DNA from: Bacillota bacterium
GTDB taxonomy: Bacteria; Bacillota; Clostridia; Tissierellales; Sedimentibacteraceae
DNA length: 63,885 nt
Reading direction: 5' to 3'
Assembly: GCA_023453025.1 (NCBI GenBank)
Contig: JAEXUD010000055.1
Coordinates: 1 to 63,885, forward strand
In this document: piece after piece, positions 25,086-33,288 of the stretch
Position numbering within the stretch: position 1 is the first letter of the stretch
Layout of the letters: every line of letters starts with the position of its first letter
Program-made: the position numbers and the translations under genes
Notes under the pieces: generated by a model
Told to the model about the DNA's origin: nothing
The model's database searches: none
The model's input: the letters and a program-made list of their open reading frames with translations, nothing else

Positions 25086-25280
25086 GATGACGTTTGCGGG
25101 AGAGTCTGTTATGTAATTAACAGCGCCGAAGGAATAAGTAACTGATATTAGCCATATTGGTATGATGATCTCAGGCATAAAGGACCGTAAGCTGACATAA
25201 CTCTGAAAAGCGTAAGCACCGAAGGGGCAACTCTTAGTTATAAGGGGAATCTCTCAGGTTGATAAACAGAGCAGAAGGCA
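25086..25280 (+). promoter_or_regulatory. Tandem glycine riboswitch (two aptamers)
   Basis: Aptamer 1 starts near GCGGGAGAGTC (25096) and has GCCGAAGGAA (25126) and CTCAGGCATAAAGGAC (25170). Aptamer 2 has ACTCTGAAAAGC (25200), ACCGAAGGGGCAACTC (25218) and CTCTCAGG (25251) closing with ACAGAG. These are the conserved glycine (gcvT) riboswitch elements, in the cooperative double arrangement. The closing strand runs into a terminator hairpin, so glycine binding would be expected to permit read-through into the grd genes, turning glycine catabolism on. Confidence 0.95.
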
Positions 25281-25313
25281 CGATATTTTTCATTTGTGCT
25301 TTCTGCTTTTTTT
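25270..25313 (+). terminator. Regulated terminator of the glycine riboswitch
   Basis: AGCAGAAGGCAC pairs with GTGCTTTCTGCT across a 14-base loop, followed by seven T. Its left arm overlaps the 3' end of aptamer 2, as expected for the expression platform. Confidence 0.9.
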
Positions 25314-25366
25314 ATGCGACCGGCAGGGAGCAGATAAACCGGTGATGGAGCCTGCGAATATTTACA
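25312..25366. repeat. Diverged fragment of the 117-bp repeat
   Basis: TTATGCGACCGGCAGGGAGC and GGTGATGGAGCCTGCGAATA match the 3' half of the unit at 7226-7460, with several substitutions. It sits between the riboswitch terminator and grdX. The base changes keep a paired CCGG/CCGG where the other copies pair AAATTTAT/ATAAATTT. Confidence 0.65.
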
Positions 25367-25387
25367 AACTACACTAAGGCGGTAATT

Positions 25388-25747
25388 ATGATTATAACTA
25401 ATAATGAATTGGTTTATGACAAATACAAGAATACATACGACATTTTGTTTTTAGACGGCAGCTTCAGGGATGTTCTCGTCAAAACAAGGGACAAGATTCA
25501 TGAAGGCTACGAGCTTCTGACACATCCGCTGTCCGGCAGTATAAAGCCAAATGAAACACCGTATAAATCTGTAATAATTTCAGATAATAAGGGTGATTTA
25601 AACTTGGATTCGGTTTATATTATTGAAAATTCAATCATGTCATTTGATAAATTCAATTTAAATAAAATAAAAAATATATCTGATAAAATGAAAGGTGACT
25701 TTAAATTAATCGATTTGACAGTGCTGGAAAGCGCGTTGAATATATAA
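25388..25747 (+). CDS. grdX: GrdX protein
   Basis: A 119-residue protein regularly found as first gene of glycine reductase operons; its function is unknown. Typical features are the opening IITNNELVYDKYKN, the central DGSFRDVLVKTRDKIHEGYELLTHPLSGSIKPNETPYK block (about residues 24-61), and a weakly conserved C-terminus. It is soluble, with no cysteine. Start supported by TAAGGCGGT. It is followed directly by grdE and lies downstream of the glycine riboswitch, so it is under the same control. Confidence 0.9.
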   Translation: MIITNNELVYDKYKNTYDILFLDGSFRDVLVKTRDKIHEGYELLTHPLSGSIKPNETPYKSVIISDNKGDLNLDSVYIIENSIMSFDKFNLNKIKNISDKMKGDFKLIDLTVLESALNI

Positions 25748-25771
25748 AACAAATATGTGGAGGTGAATGTT

Positions 25772-27052
25772 TTGAAGTTAGAATTAGGCTATGTTTTTAT
25801 TAAGGATATTCAGTTCGCTGAAATATCCAAGATTGAAGATGGAACATTGTATGTTAACAAAGAGGCAGTAAGAGCATTAATTCTAGAAGATCAAAATTTT
25901 AAGTCAGCTGATGTTGAATTGGCAAGACCGGGAGAAAGCATTCGTATCATGCCTGTAAAGGATGTTATTGAGCCCAGAGTCAAGGTTGAAGGACCCGGCG
26001 GAATATTTCCCGGAATGATAAACAAGGTTGAAACTGTTGGTTCAGGCAAGACTAATGTTTTAAAAGGTGCAGCAGTTGTTACAACAGGAAAGATAGTTGG
26101 TTTCCAGGAAGGTATTATAGATATGACCGGTACCGGAGCAGAGTATACTCCTTTTTCTAAACTAAATAATTTAGTAGTAGTATGCGAACCTGTTGATGAA
26201 TTAAAACAGCATGAACATGAAAAAGCTTTGAGATTTGCCGGATACAAGGTAGCTGTATATCTTGGGGAACTTGCAAGATCTTTGACTCCGGATGAAGTTC
26301 ATACATTTGAAACTCCTAATTTAGTTGAGGGTATAAAGAAATATCCTGAACTGCCAAGAGTAGCTTATGTATGTATGCTGCAAAGCCAGGGATTGATGCA
26401 TGATACATATGTATATGGAGTTGATGCTAAACAGTCATTGACTACATTGATTTATCCGACCGAAACAATGGACGGAGCTATAGTCAGCGGTAATTGTGTT
26501 TCTGCTTGTGACAAAAATACTACTTATCACCATTTGAATAATCCGGTAATCCATGATTTATTTGAAGAGCATGGAAAAACACTGAATTTTGTAGGTGTCA
26601 TAATTACTAATGAAAATGTATATCTTGCCGACAAGGAAAGGTCTTCTAACTGGAGTGCCAAGCTGGCAGAATACTTAGGAGTTGACGGTGTTATAGTTTC
26701 AGAAGAAGGCTTCGGAAATCCTGATACCGACTTGATTATGAACTGTAAGAAAATTGAAGCTAAAGGAATTAAGACTGTATTAATTACTGATGAATATGCA
26801 GGAAGAGACGGTACATCACAATCACTTGCTGATGCTGATGTTAAAGCTGACGCTGTTGTAACAGGAGGAAATGCTAATGAAGTTATCAATCTGACTCCTA
26901 TGGATAAAATAATCGGATATCCGGAGGTTGCTGACATAATTGCGGGCGGCTTCGACGGCAGTCTGCATGAAGATGGAAGTATAACAGCAGAGCTGCAGGT
27001 TATAACCGGAGCTACTAATGAAATGGGCTTCAATAGATTGAGTGCACGATAG
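25772..27052 (+). CDS. grdE: Glycine reductase component B, GrdE proprotein (pyruvoyl precursor)
   Basis: A 426-residue proprotein of the substrate-specific component B. It is processed at a cysteine to give two subunits, the larger with an N-terminal pyruvoyl group that forms a Schiff base with glycine. The processing cysteine falls at Cys242 in IVSGNCVSACDKNT when translation starts at TTG 25772, matching the position known from Clostridium sticklandii; GGAGGTGA precedes this TTG, so an earlier GTG at 25757 is rejected. The opening MKLELGYVFIKDI is typical. It works with GrdB, GrdA and GrdC/D in the cytosol. Confidence 0.96.
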   Translation: MKLELGYVFIKDIQFAEISKIEDGTLYVNKEAVRALILEDQNFKSADVELARPGESIRIMPVKDVIEPRVKVEGPGGIFPGMINKVETVGSGKTNVLKGAAVVTTGKIVGFQEGIIDMTGTGAEYTPFSKLNNLVVVCEPVDELKQHEHEKALRFAGYKVAVYLGELARSLTPDEVHTFETPNLVEGIKKYPELPRVAYVCMLQSQGLMHDTYVYGVDAKQSLTTLIYPTETMDGAIVSGNCVSACDKNTTYHHLNNPVIHDLFEEHGKTLNFVGVIITNENVYLADKERSSNWSAKLAEYLGVDGVIVSEEGFGNPDTDLIMNCKKIEAKGIKTVLITDEYAGRDGTSQSLADADVKADAVVTGGNANEVINLTPMDKIIGYPEVADIIAGGFDGSLHEDGSITAELQVITGATNEMGFNRLSAR

Positions 27053-27069
27053 GAAAGGAGGAGAAAATA

Positions 27070-28374
27070 ATGCTAAAAGTTGTTCATTATATAAATCAAT
27101 TCTTTGCAAACATAGGCGGAGAAGAAATGGCTCACGTTCCTGCCGAAGCAAGAGAAGGTATTGTAGGACCTGGATTAGCCTTCCAGCAAGCATTCGGTGA
27201 TGAAGCAGAAATTGTTGCTACAATTATTTGCGGTGACTCGTATTTTAACGAGAACATGGAAGAAGCCAAGAAAAAAATATTAGAAATGGTTAAAAGCTAT
27301 AACCCTGATGTGTTTATTGCAGGCCCTGCTTTCAATGCAGGAAGATATGGTGTTGCATGCGGTACAATTGCACAAGCAGTTAAAGATGAAATGAACATTC
27401 CTGTATTAACAGGTATGTATGCTGAAAACCCAGGGGCTGATATGTTCAAGAACAGCCTATACATAGTTTCTACAAAGAACTCAGCAGCAGGAATGAGAGA
27501 TGCAGTTAAAAAAATGGCTCCTTTAGCCCTTAAATTGGCTAAGAATGAAAGAATCGGAGCTTCTATAGAAGAAGGGTATATGCCAAATGGCAAGAGAGTT
27601 AACTTCTTTGAAAAAGAAAGAGGATCAAAAAGAGCAGTCAAGATACTGATAAATAAATTAAACGGAAAAGAATTTACAACTGAATTCCCTATGCCGGATT
27701 TTGACAGAGTGGCACCTAACCCGGCTGTAAAGGATGTCAGAAAAGCTAAAATAGCTTTAGTGACATCAGGCGGTATTGTACCAAAAGGAAATCCGGATCA
27801 CATTGAATCATCAAGTGCCTCTAAATATGGGAAATATGATATTGACGGTGTTATGGATTTAACTGAAGCTACATTTGCAACAGCTCACGGCGGATATGAT
27901 CCTGTATATGCAAACTTGGATCCGGACAGAGTATTACCTGTTGATATATTGAGAGAGTTTGAAAAACAAGGAAAAATAGGCAGCTTACACAGATATTTCT
28001 ACACAACTGTAGGAAACGGTACAGCTGTAAAAAGTGCAAAGGGATTTGCTGAAGAATTTGCTAAAGAATTGAAGGCTGACGGAGTAGATGCAGTTATACT
28101 TACATCAACCTGAGGCACCTGTACGCGTTGCGGTGCAACGATGGTAAAAGAAATTGAAAGAGCTGGAATCCCGGTTGTACATATGTGTACAATAGTTCCT
28201 ATCTCTTTAACGGTTGGAGCAAACAGAATAGTTCCTACTATAGCAATACCACATCCACTGGGAAATCCTTCATTAACACTGGAAGAAGAACAGAATATAA
28301 GAAGAAATTTATTGACAAGAGCGTTAAAAGCACTAGAAACTGAAATTTCTGAACAAACAGTATTTGAAAAATAG
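27070..28374 (+). CDS. grdB: Glycine reductase component B selenoprotein GrdB (Sec348)
   Basis: A 434-residue selenoprotein. The TGA at 28111-28113 is read as selenocysteine in the conserved context TSTUGTCTRCGATMVKE, followed by 86 more residues that match the family C-terminus (IPHPLGNPSLTLEEEQ). GrdB binds glycine together with the pyruvoyl subunit from GrdE and transfers the carboxymethyl group to the Sec of GrdA. Start ATG 27070 with GGAAAGGAGGAG. An automatic caller would break this gene into two pieces. A hairpin just after the TGA is a candidate SECIS element. The glycine rather than sarcosine/betaine specificity is inferred from the riboswitch and operon. Confidence 0.96.
28126..28140 (+). 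promoter_or_regulatory. Candidate SECIS hairpin of grdB
   Basis: CGTTGC-GGT-GCAACG is a perfect 6-bp stem with the triloop GGT, 12 bases after the UGA. Bacterial SECIS elements are hairpins in the coding region directly after the UGA with G/U in the apical loop, bound by SelB. Confidence 0.6.
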
Positions 28375-28405
28375 AAAGAAAATTATTTCCTTATGAGAAA
28401 AAAAA

Positions 28406-28449
28406 TGCCTGCATTTTTATAGACGTATATCTTTGTAAAAATGCGGGCC
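28406..28449. repeat. Hairpin between grdB and trxB
   Basis: GCCTGCATTTTTA pairs with TAAAAATGCGGGC (one G-T) around a 16-base loop. There is no T run on the + strand, so it is more likely an mRNA stabilising or processing element than a terminator. Confidence 0.5.
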
Positions 28450-28575
28450 AAAATTAGAATGATGTGAATGCTAGAATTCTAACAGTGGGATAAATTTTAA
28501 GTTGTTGTAATAATTTTGCAATTATGGTATAAAATTTGCTATATTAGTAATGACAATATAGAAAAGAGGTGTAAG

Positions 28576-29511
28576 ATGGGTAAAATATATGATGTTTTAA
28601 TTTTAGGTGCCGGTCCTGCAGGATTATCAGCAGGCTTATATGCAGGAAGAGCAAGATTAAGCACATTGATAATTGAAAAAGAAAAAGATGGAGGGCAAAT
28701 TGCTCTTACATCTGAAGTTGAAAATTATCCCGGATGCTTAGAAGGTGAATCCGGACCTACTTTGGTTGACAGAATGGCAGAACAGGCAAAACATTTCGGT
28801 GCCGAAAAAGTTTACGATGAAATAGTTGAAGTCAGACTTGAAGGCAAAGAAAAGGTTCTTGTGGGTAAAAAAGGTGAATATATCGGAAAAACTGTAATTA
28901 TAGCCGGCGGAGCTTCTTCCAGGCCAATCGGATGCCCCGGAGAAAAAGTATTTACCGGAAAAGGAGTTTCATATTGTGCTACTTGTGACGGAGCTTTCTT
29001 TGAGGACTTTGAAGTATTCGTAGTAGGCGGCGGCGACACCGCAGTTGAAGAAGCTATATATTTAACAAAGTTTGCCAGAAAGGTTTCTGTTATCCACAGA
29101 AGAAATGAATTAAGAGCAGCTAAATCTATTCAGCAAAAAGCTTTTGAAAATCCAAAAATGAACTTTATTTGGGATTCGGTAGTTAAGGAAATTAAAGGCG
29201 ACGGTATTGTTAATTCAATGATATTGGAAAATGTTAAGACAGGAGAATTAACTGAATATGCTGCTGACGATGATGACGGTACATTTGGTATATTTGTATT
29301 TATCGGTTATGAACCTAAGACTAAATTATTTGAAGGTATTTTAAATATTGAAAAAGGGTATATTGTAACTGATGAAAACATGAAGACTAATATAGAAGGC
29401 GTGTATGCAGCCGGAGATATTAGAGTAAAGAGTTTGAGGCAGGTTGTAACAGCAGCAGCTGATGGTGCAATTGCAGCCGTTCAAGCAGAAAAATATATTG
29501 AATCTTTATAG
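28576..29511 (+). CDS. trxB: Thioredoxin reductase (NADPH), glycine-reductase associated
   Basis: A 311-residue flavoprotein. It has the FAD motif GAGPAGLSAG (11-20), the redox-active pair C134-ATC-C137 in VSYCATCDG, and an NADPH-binding GGGDTAVEEA with HRR ahead of its arginines near 178-196. It passes electrons from NADPH to the adjacent thioredoxin, which reduces the selenenylsulfide on GrdA in each turnover. The start at 28576 follows AGAGGTGTAAG; an in-frame ATG 60 bases earlier is rejected. Ten bases separate it from trxA. Confidence 0.95.
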   Translation: MGKIYDVLILGAGPAGLSAGLYAGRARLSTLIIEKEKDGGQIALTSEVENYPGCLEGESGPTLVDRMAEQAKHFGAEKVYDEIVEVRLEGKEKVLVGKKGEYIGKTVIIAGGASSRPIGCPGEKVFTGKGVSYCATCDGAFFEDFEVFVVGGGDTAVEEAIYLTKFARKVSVIHRRNELRAAKSIQQKAFENPKMNFIWDSVVKEIKGDGIVNSMILENVKTGELTEYAADDDDGTFGIFVFIGYEPKTKLFEGILNIEKGYIVTDENMKTNIEGVYAAGDIRVKSLRQVVTAAADGAIAAVQAEKYIESL

Positions 29512-29521
29512 GAGGAATGTG

Positions 29522-29839
29522 ATGTTAATACTTGATAAAGAAACTTTTGAACCTGAAGTACTTAAAGGTGAAGGTAACATCTTAGTTGATTTTTTCGGAG
29601 ACGGGTGTGCTCCATGTGAAGCATTGATGCCTCATATTGAAGCATTGTCTGAAAAGTACGGAGACAAATTAAAGTTTACAAAATTAAACACAACTAAAGC
29701 AAGAAGAGTTGCTATTGGACAAAAAGTATTAGGATTGCCGGTTATCGCTATATACAAGGATGGAGAAAAGGTAGAAGAATTAATCAAAGAAGATGCTACT
29801 CCGGAAAATGTTGAAGCAATGATACAAAAATATATTTAA
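29522..29839 (+). CDS. trxA: Thioredoxin with GCAPC active site
   Basis: A 105-residue thioredoxin-fold protein. The active site is GCAPC (Cys29 and Cys32) in place of the usual WCGPC, a variant seen in glycine-reductase-linked thioredoxins of Clostridia. The cis-proline is in LGLPVIAIY. It links trxB to GrdA. Start ATG 29522 lies after AGGAGGAATG. Together trxB and trxA form a module dedicated to the selenoprotein, within the same operon. Confidence 0.94.
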   Translation: MLILDKETFEPEVLKGEGNILVDFFGDGCAPCEALMPHIEALSEKYGDKLKFTKLNTTKARRVAIGQKVLGLPVIAIYKDGEKVEELIKEDATPENVEAMIQKYI

Positions 29840-29912
29840 TGGTAAAAGGGACACATAGGAATGTACCCATGAATAAACATAAAACAATAAAATAATCAAG
29901 GAGGAAAAATCA

Positions 29913-30386
29913 ATGAGCTTATTAAACGGTAAAAAAGTTATAATAATAGGCGACAGAGATGGGATACCAGGTCCTGCAATTGAAGAATGTGTTAAAACCG
30001 CAGGCGCTGAAGTTGTATTCTCATCAACAGAATGCTTTGTCTGAACCAGTGCAGGCGCAATGGATTTGGAAAATCAAAAAAGGGTTAAAGAATTTGCTGA
30101 AAAGTATGGTGCTGAAAACTTAGTAGTTGTACTTGGAGCATCTGAAGGTGAAGCAGCAGGTCTTGCTGCAGAAACTGTAACTAACGGAGACCCAACCTTT
30201 GCAGGTCCATTGACAGGAGTTCAGTTAGGACTCTCAGTATTTCATGTTTGCGAACCACAAATTAAGGATGAAGTTGACGAATCAGTTTATGATGAACAAA
30301 TCAGTATGATGGAAATGGTCTTGGACGTTGATGATATAATTAATGAAATGACTCCAATAAGAGAAGATTTCTGTAAATATCTATAA
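29913..30386 (+). CDS. grdA: Glycine reductase selenoprotein A, GrdA (Sec44)
   Basis: A 157-residue selenoprotein, the central carrier of the complex. The TGA at 30042-30044 is codon 44 in STECFVUTSAGAMDLENQ, exactly the known Sec position. Sec44 and the nearby Cys form a CxxU redox pair that takes the carboxymethyl group from component B and passes it to component C, then is re-reduced by thioredoxin. The start at 29913 follows AAGGAGGAAAAATCA. An automatic frame search sees only the C-terminal 108 residues. Confidence 0.97.
30046..30063 (+). promoter_or_regulatory. Candidate SECIS hairpin of grdA
   Basis: CCAGTGCAGGCGCAATGG folds with CCA/TGG and TGC/GCA pairs around a G-A mismatch and the loop AGGC, starting one base after the UGA. 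Confidence 0.5.
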
Positions 30387-30392
30387 TAATAA

Positions 30393-30437
30393 TGTCATTT
30401 TAAGGCAGTAATAATTTTACTGCTGCTTAAAATGACA
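30393..30437. repeat. Hairpin 1 between grdA and grdC
   Basis: TGTCATTTTAAG...CAGTAA pairs with TTACTG...CTTAAAATGACA, a long near-perfect stem with no T run. Probably an mRNA processing or stability element separating grdA from grdC/D, or a weak attenuator setting different expression levels. Confidence 0.55.
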
Positions 30438-30444
30438 ATAATAA

Positions 30445-30470
30445 TTTGCTTCGCATATCTGCGAAGCAAA
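30445..30470. repeat. Hairpin 2 between grdA and grdC
   Basis: TTTGCTTCGCA-TATC-TGCGAAGCAAA, a perfect 11-bp stem with a four-base loop, ending 21 bp before the grdC start. Confidence 0.6.
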
Positions 30471-30491
30471 TTTCAAATAACGGAGGTTATT

Positions 30492-32024
30492 ATGAATAGT
30501 GTTATAAGAGGAGCCAGCTATATTTTAGCTTTTACACCGGATATGGTTATCCACAATGGCTCAACACAAACTACTGAAAGAACAGTTAATCCTAATTCAG
30601 AATATTTAAAACAACTTAAAAATCATTTAAGAAGCTTTGAGGATGTCATAAGTTATTTGCCGAACCAGACATACATAGGTAATATTACCCCGGAAGAACT
30701 GGGAAAATATGAACAACCCTGGAATGACAAAAAACTTGAGAATGCTAAAAGATTTGGAAAATTTGGAGAAATAATGCCTCAGGATGAATTTATTGTTCTG
30801 ATGCAGATGTGTGATGTATTTGATCTTGTTAAAATTGAAAACAACTTTTTAAATGAAACAAAATCCAAGCTCGAAAACCATCCTTTATTTGATGAAGGCT
30901 TATTATCCAGAATCAAGCGTGGTGAAGAAGTGGAATTAATAAAGAAATTTGTTGAGGAAGAACATGCTGAACCATTGTACAACAATGGGACATTAATCGG
31001 TTGTGTAAAAAGAGCACATGATATTGATGTTAATCTGAACGCTCACGTTATGATGGAAAATCTTGTATCAAAAGCATCAAATGTTCTTGCTTTATTAAAC
31101 CTTGTTGCTAAAAGCGATGTAAACAAAGAAGATATAGATTATGTTATTGACTGCTGTGAAGAGGCATGCGGCGATATGAACCAAAGAGGCGGAGGAAATT
31201 TTGCCAAAGCTTGTGCTGAAGTTGCAGGATTTGTTAATGCAACAGGTTCAGATACAAGAGGATTTTGTGCAGGTCCGACTCATGCATTAATTGAAGCTGC
31301 TGCGTTGGTTAAGGCCGGAGTATTTAAAAATGTAGTGGTATCAGCAGGCGGCTGTACCGCTAAGCTTGGTATGAACGGAAAGGATCACGTAAAGAAAGGC
31401 TTACCGATATTAGAGGATGTACTTGGCGGTTTTTCTATATTAATAAGTGAAAATGACGGAGTAAGTCCGGAGATTAACTTAGACTTAATCGGAAGACATA
31501 CAGTCGGAACCGGTTCATCACCACAAGCAGTTATAACTTCCTTAGTATCATCTCTTGACAAGGCAGGAATGAAAATTACAGATATTGATAAATATTCTGT
31601 TGAAATGCAAAATCCTGATATAACAAAACCGGCAGGAGCCGGAGATGTTCCATTGGCAAATTATAAAATGATTGGAGCATTAGCTGTTAAACGCGGTGAT
31701 ATTGAAAAAAAGGATTTAGCTGAATTCACAGTGAAGCATGGAATGCTGGGCTGGGCGCCTACACAAGGACATATACCGTCCGGAGTTCCATATTTAGGAT
31801 TCTGCAGACAGGATATAATGGATGGTAAAATCAAAAATGCCATGATAGTAGGTAAAGGAAGTCTTTTTCTTGGAAGAATGACAAATCTGTTTGATGGCGT
31901 TTCCTTTATAGTTGAAGCAAATAAAGGTAAACAAGAATCACAATCTACAATATCAGAGGAAAAAGTAAAAGGATTAATTGCGGAAGCTCTGAAGAGTTTC
32001 GCTTCAAATCTGTTGGCAGAATAG
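30492..32024 (+). CDS. grdC: Glycine reductase component C, GrdC (beta subunit)
   Basis: A 510-residue subunit of component C, which turns the Se-carboxymethyl group of GrdA into acetyl phosphate with release of selenide-linked redox equivalents. The protein has thiolase/FabH-like segments (ETKSK region, DSDTRGFCAGPTHALIEAAA-like stretch near 253-272, VVVSAGGCTAKLG near 280), with the GrdC-typical opening NSVIRGASYILAFTPDMVIH. Cys residues near 258 and 285 may act as acyl carriers. Start ATG 30492 after ACGGAGG. It is followed by grdD 8 bp later. Confidence 0.94.
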   Translation: MNSVIRGASYILAFTPDMVIHNGSTQTTERTVNPNSEYLKQLKNHLRSFEDVISYLPNQTYIGNITPEELGKYEQPWNDKKLENAKRFGKFGEIMPQDEFIVLMQMCDVFDLVKIENNFLNETKSKLENHPLFDEGLLSRIKRGEEVELIKKFVEEEHAEPLYNNGTLIGCVKRAHDIDVNLNAHVMMENLVSKASNVLALLNLVAKSDVNKEDIDYVIDCCEEACGDMNQRGGGNFAKACAEVAGFVNATGSDTRGFCAGPTHALIEAAALVKAGVFKNVVVSAGGCTAKLGMNGKDHVKKGLPILEDVLGGFSILISENDGVSPEINLDLIGRHTVGTGSSPQAVITSLVSSLDKAGMKITDIDKYSVEMQNPDITKPAGAGDVPLANYKMIGALAVKRGDIEKKDLAEFTVKHGMLGWAPTQGHIPSGVPYLGFCRQDIMDGKIKNAMIVGKGSLFLGRMTNLFDGVSFIVEANKGKQESQSTISEEKVKGLIAEALKSFASNLLAE

Positions 32025-32032
32025 GAGGACAT

Positions 32033-33208
32033 ATGTCTGAAAAACAAGTAAAACAAATAATAGGCAAGGTGTTCAATCAATTAGCTGATACATTAATCAG
32101 CGGCGAATATGGACAAAAGCCGAGAGTAGCTGTTACTGCCATGGGAAGTGAACACGGAGAAGATAATATATTCCAGGCTGCTCAAGCTGCAGCAAAAAGT
32201 GGTATAGATACAACTGTAATAGGAACTAAAGGTGTTGATGGTGTAAAAACAGCATTTGTTAATTCAGAAGATGAAGCTCATAAAACAATGGAATTACTGC
32301 TTAACAATAACGAAGTTGATGCGGCAGTTACAATGCATTATCCATTTCCTATAGGAGTTTCAACGGTTGGAAGAATTATAACTCCGGGGAAAGGAAAGGA
32401 AATGTTCATTGCTACTACAACAGGGACATCCTCAACTGATAAGGTTGAGGGAATGGTCAAGAATGCTGTTTACGGGATTATTGCAGCAAAATCATGTGGT
32501 GTTAAAAACCCATCTGTTGGAATTCTGAATGTTGATGGAGCAAGACAAACAGAAATAGCTCTTACAAAGCTGAAAAACCAAGGCTATGATATTAACTTTG
32601 CAGGTTCCCAAAGAGCAGACGGAGGAGCCGTTATGAGAGGTAATGACCTTCTTATGGGTTCGGCAGATGTAATGGTAATGGATTCATTAACCGGTAATTT
32701 AATGATAAAAATATTTTCTTCCTACACAACAGGCGGAAACTACGAATCGCTTGGGTTTGGTTATGGTCCGGGAATCGGAGAAGGCTTTGATAAACTGATT
32801 CTTATCATATCAAGAGCTTCCGGGATGCCATTAGTTGAAGGAGCAATTAAATATGCTGCTGACCTTGTAAAAGGAAACTGCCTGGAAATTGCAAAGCAAG
32901 AATTCAAAAAAGCACGGGATGCCGGCTTGCAAGAAATATTAAATTCCTTAAAGACTTCAAAAAAAGCCCCAGAAACTGAGGAGACGGTGAAAGCTCCTGA
33001 AAAACAAGTAGTAACCTCACAAATATCCGGAGTAGAAGTAATGGACCTTGAAGATGCGGTCAAGCTTTTATGGAAAAACGGTGTATATGCAGAAAGCGGC
33101 ATGGGCTGTACCGGACCAATAATATTAGTTAATGATGCAAATACTGATAAAGCTATAAAAATACTTGCTGATAACGAGTATATTGCAAAAGAAAAACTAG
33201 ATTGCTGA
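32033..33208 (+). CDS. grdD: Glycine reductase component C, GrdD (alpha subunit)
   Basis: A 391-residue PlsX-like phosphotransacylase subunit. It binds the acetyl group and releases acetyl phosphate, which acetate kinase turns into ATP. The PlsX-like core is visible in RVAVTAMGSEHGEDNIF near 25 and GNLMIKIFSSYTTGGNYESLGFGYGPGIGEG near 220-250, and the conserved acyl-binding cysteine is Cys359 in ESGMGCTGPIILV, close to the C-terminus. This is the last gene of the operon, before a long bidirectional hairpin. Confidence 0.94.
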   Translation: MSEKQVKQIIGKVFNQLADTLISGEYGQKPRVAVTAMGSEHGEDNIFQAAQAAAKSGIDTTVIGTKGVDGVKTAFVNSEDEAHKTMELLLNNNEVDAAVTMHYPFPIGVSTVGRIITPGKGKEMFIATTTGTSSTDKVEGMVKNAVYGIIAAKSCGVKNPSVGILNVDGARQTEIALTKLKNQGYDINFAGSQRADGGAVMRGNDLLMGSADVMVMDSLTGNLMIKIFSSYTTGGNYESLGFGYGPGIGEGFDKLILIISRASGMPLVEGAIKYAADLVKGNCLEIAKQEFKKARDAGLQEILNSLKTSKKAPETEETVKAPEKQVVTSQISGVEVMDLEDAVKLLWKNGVYAESGMGCTGPIILVNDANTDKAIKILADNEYIAKEKLDC

Positions 33209-33212
33209 TATA

Positions 33213-33288
33213 ATTGTCATCCTGAGATTAAAAAGAAAAATCTTATTATAGATTTTTCGTAATTCTCAGGATGACATTTTTAATTTTT
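33213..33288. terminator. Bidirectional terminator between grdD and the UPF0210 gene
   Basis: TTGTCATCCTGAGATT and AAAAATCT pair with AGATTTTT and AATTCTCAGGATGACA, with T runs on both sides. The end overlaps the last codons of the convergent UPF0210 gene. A related TGTCATTCTGA start occurs at 54354. Confidence 0.8.

Noticed and set aside
28141..28374. Separate 77-residue gene after grdB
   Set aside because: It is the C-terminal part of GrdB beyond the Sec codon; the frame is continuous through TGA 28111 with the conserved UGTCTRCG context.
30060..30386. Separate 108-residue gene before grdC
   Set aside because: It is the C-terminal part of GrdA beyond Sec44; a good ATG and ribosome binding site lie at 29913.
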